From: Evansella alkalicola
Lineage (GTDB): Bacteria > Bacillota > Bacilli > Bacillales > Salisediminibacteriaceae
DNA: 64,000 nucleotides
Assembly (NCBI RefSeq): GCF_019042735.1
Contig: NZ_JAHQCR010000050.1
Location: 133,072-197,071, forward strand
Direction of reading: 5' to 3'
Part shown: positions 62,986 through 64,000 of the stretch, piece after piece
Layout: each line of letters starts with the position of its first letter
Position numbering within the stretch: the first letter of the stretch is position 1
Position numbers and translations under genes: made by a program
Notes under the pieces: model-generated
What the model was told of the DNA's origin: nothing
The model's input: the letters and a program-made list of their open reading frames with translations, nothing else
Database searches by the model: none

Positions 62986-63194
62986 ATAGTTTATAAAAAT
63001 TATTTATTATTTTTTTGGATTTAGAACTCTACTATAAGATCCTCACTCAAATACCATAAATACAAAGAGCTGCATACCTTTTTACACTAATTCTTTGAAT
63101 AGTGATTTTCTTAAAATCAATAAGCACTTTATTATACAACCGCACTGGGATAGCAGACTTCATCAATACTTTTTCTGATTACCAAGGAAGACCG

Positions 63195-63335
63195 CCTCTT
63201 CAATCTATTAAACCAAGTAGTTGAAAAACAGATTGATTATTTTTACTTCAATATATTACAGAATTGGCTAATAAGGTCCGTCCCCATTTTCACAAGTAAT
63301 TTTGATACAGACTGTGGTGATCCTATTTTTACATA
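63195..63335 (-). pseudogene. Fragments of flagellin gene 3' ends
   Basis: Two short minus-strand stretches echo the last codons of hag. One, around 63293-63318, matches 22 of about 24 nt of the hag end (ACCACAGTCTGTAT, then AATTACTT) and reads PQSVSKLL. The other, around 63208-63238, reads NQSVFQLLGL. The rest of the gene is gone. They suggest further hag copies were present and lost by recombination or by arrival of the adjacent IS. Confidence 0.5.
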
Positions 63336-63470
63336 TTCGGCCAATAAGAACCGTCCGGAATCAGTGAAAAAGTCTAGTAATAATGGAGAAATAAGAAGTT
63401 TTTGACCTAAATATATACAAAACGAAAAATTCTTACTAAAACGATATAAATAATAGGAATTATGAACAAT

Positions 63471-63527
63471 AAAAACCCCCTAAATGGTATAATAAGTGTG
63501 ACCAAACACAAACCAAAGGGGGTTTTT
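63471..63527 (+). promoter_or_regulatory. IS promoter inside an SD-sequestering hairpin
   Basis: AAAAACCCCCT (63471-63481) pairs with AGGGGGTTTTT (63517-63527), which contains the transposase SD. A TATAAT box (63488-63493) lies between the arms, so a transcript from it lacks the left arm and keeps the SD free, whereas read-through RNA would hide the SD. Confidence 0.7.
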
Positions 63528-63530
63528 ACT

Positions 63531-64000
63531 ATGCTTCGACATGAGCCAAAACAATTAAGCTTTCACTCTGAATTATACAATAAAATACCTGAAAATCATA
63601 TGTTAAAAAAGGCATCAAAAGTAGTCGATTTTAGTTTTATCAATGATTTACTAGCTGATTCGTATTGTAAGAACTTTGGCCGTCCCGCTAAAGAACCAGA
63701 AATGATGTGTAAAATCCTTTTTCTACAACATCTTTATAACCTTTCTGATGAAAGAATGGAGACAGAGGGGAATCTTAATCTAGTATTTTTATATTTTCTA
63801 GGATTAAATCCAGAAGATAAATTACCAGATAAAAGTCTGTATTCAAAGTTTCGGACTCGTCGTGTTGGCGAAGAAACTTTGGACGAAATATTAGAAGAGA
63901 CTGTTAGACAGTGTGTAGAACACGGTCTAATTGAAAGTGATGGAGTAAGTGTAGATGTAACTCATATTGAGGCAAACACGATTAAGAAAACACCTGAACG
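63531..64000 (+). CDS. IS1182-family transposase, N-terminal part (runs off the window)
   Basis: ATG 63531 follows AAAGGGGG by 8 nt; the frame stays open to the window end (156 codons). The sequence has the DUF772 N-terminal domain of IS1182/IS5-like transposases (FGRPAKEPEMMCKILFLQHL, PDKSLYSKFRTRRVGEETLD) and the first acidic residues of the DDE core (SDGVSVDVTHIEA). No disruption seen in the visible part. Right end and inverted repeats are outside or unassigned. Confidence 0.9.
   Translation, partial: MLRHEPKQLSFHSELYNKIPENHMLKKASKVVDFSFINDLLADSYCKNFGRPAKEPEMMCKILFLQHLYNLSDERMETEGNLNLVFLYFLGLNPEDKLPDKSLYSKFRTRRVGEETLDEILEETVRQCVEHGLIESDGVSVDVTHIEANTIKKTPE

Overview
The window looks like the chromosome of a low-GC, Gram-positive, motile Bacillaceae species. 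Gene content and order closely follow the Bacillus subtilis segment running from hag through fliD, fliS, hpf, secA, prfB, cccB, ftsEX, ctpB, minJ, uvrBA, yvlBCD, hprK, lgt, yvoD, ppaX and yvoF to the his operon. Strong purine-rich Shine-Dalgarno (SD) sites, GTG/TTG starts and sigma-D flagellar promoters fit this. Several traits suggest an environmental, possibly alkaliphilic bacillus rather than B. subtilis itself, but the species cannot be named from sequence reading alone.

Layout: 1-6.9 kb, hisZGDBHAF-IE operon (minus strand). 7.5-9.1 kb, accessory genes (DUF1572/DinB-like, a methyltransferase, a truncated AHSA1-like gene). 9.5-14.1 kb, hprK-lgt-yvoD-ppaX-yvoF. 14.3-15.0 kb, a 52-bp tandem hairpin array. 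15.3-17.1 kb, yvlBCD. 17.6-22.5 kb, uvrBA. 23.2-30.4 kb, minJ, ctpB, an M23 peptidase and ftsEX. 31.4-38.3 kb, cccB, a YitT-family gene, prfB (programmed frameshift), secA, hpf and a cold-shock gene. 39-41 kb, plus-strand genes: a REP-associated tyrosine transposase, an SSB paralogue and a small coiled-coil protein. 41.1-50.8 kb, an AGE-family epimerase and late flagellar genes (fliS, flaG, fliT, two fliD paralogues) interrupted by a broken Rpn-type nuclease gene. 51.3-54.2 kb, a TrpXYZ-like ABC transporter (plus strand). 55-56 kb, guaC. 56.3-62.8 kb, a sigma-D-promoted small unknown gene, a 1136-residue giant flagellin, a YvyF-like zinc-ribbon protein, hag and two tandem csrA genes. From 63.5 kb, the left part of an IS1182-type transposase.

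Most distinctive: (1) A csrA-csrA-hag unit behind one sigma-D promoter, in which three intrinsic terminators precede csrA2, csrA1 and hag. Each begins with the same CTC-A(A)GGAC-GAG hairpin, which competes with the terminator stem and presents a CsrA-type GGA loop. A neighbouring fliW was not found. This may be an undescribed CsrA-responsive attenuation cascade. (2) A giant flagellin whose insert of about 865 residues contains a TolB-like stretch and serial beta-rich repeats, alongside two FliD caps, one of which also carries a beta-rich insert. (3) About 18 palindromic GGGACCWGGTCCC cores clustered around the REP transposase. (4) At least five intergenic arrays of unrelated sequence but the same 51-52-bp period with an inverted repeat in each unit.
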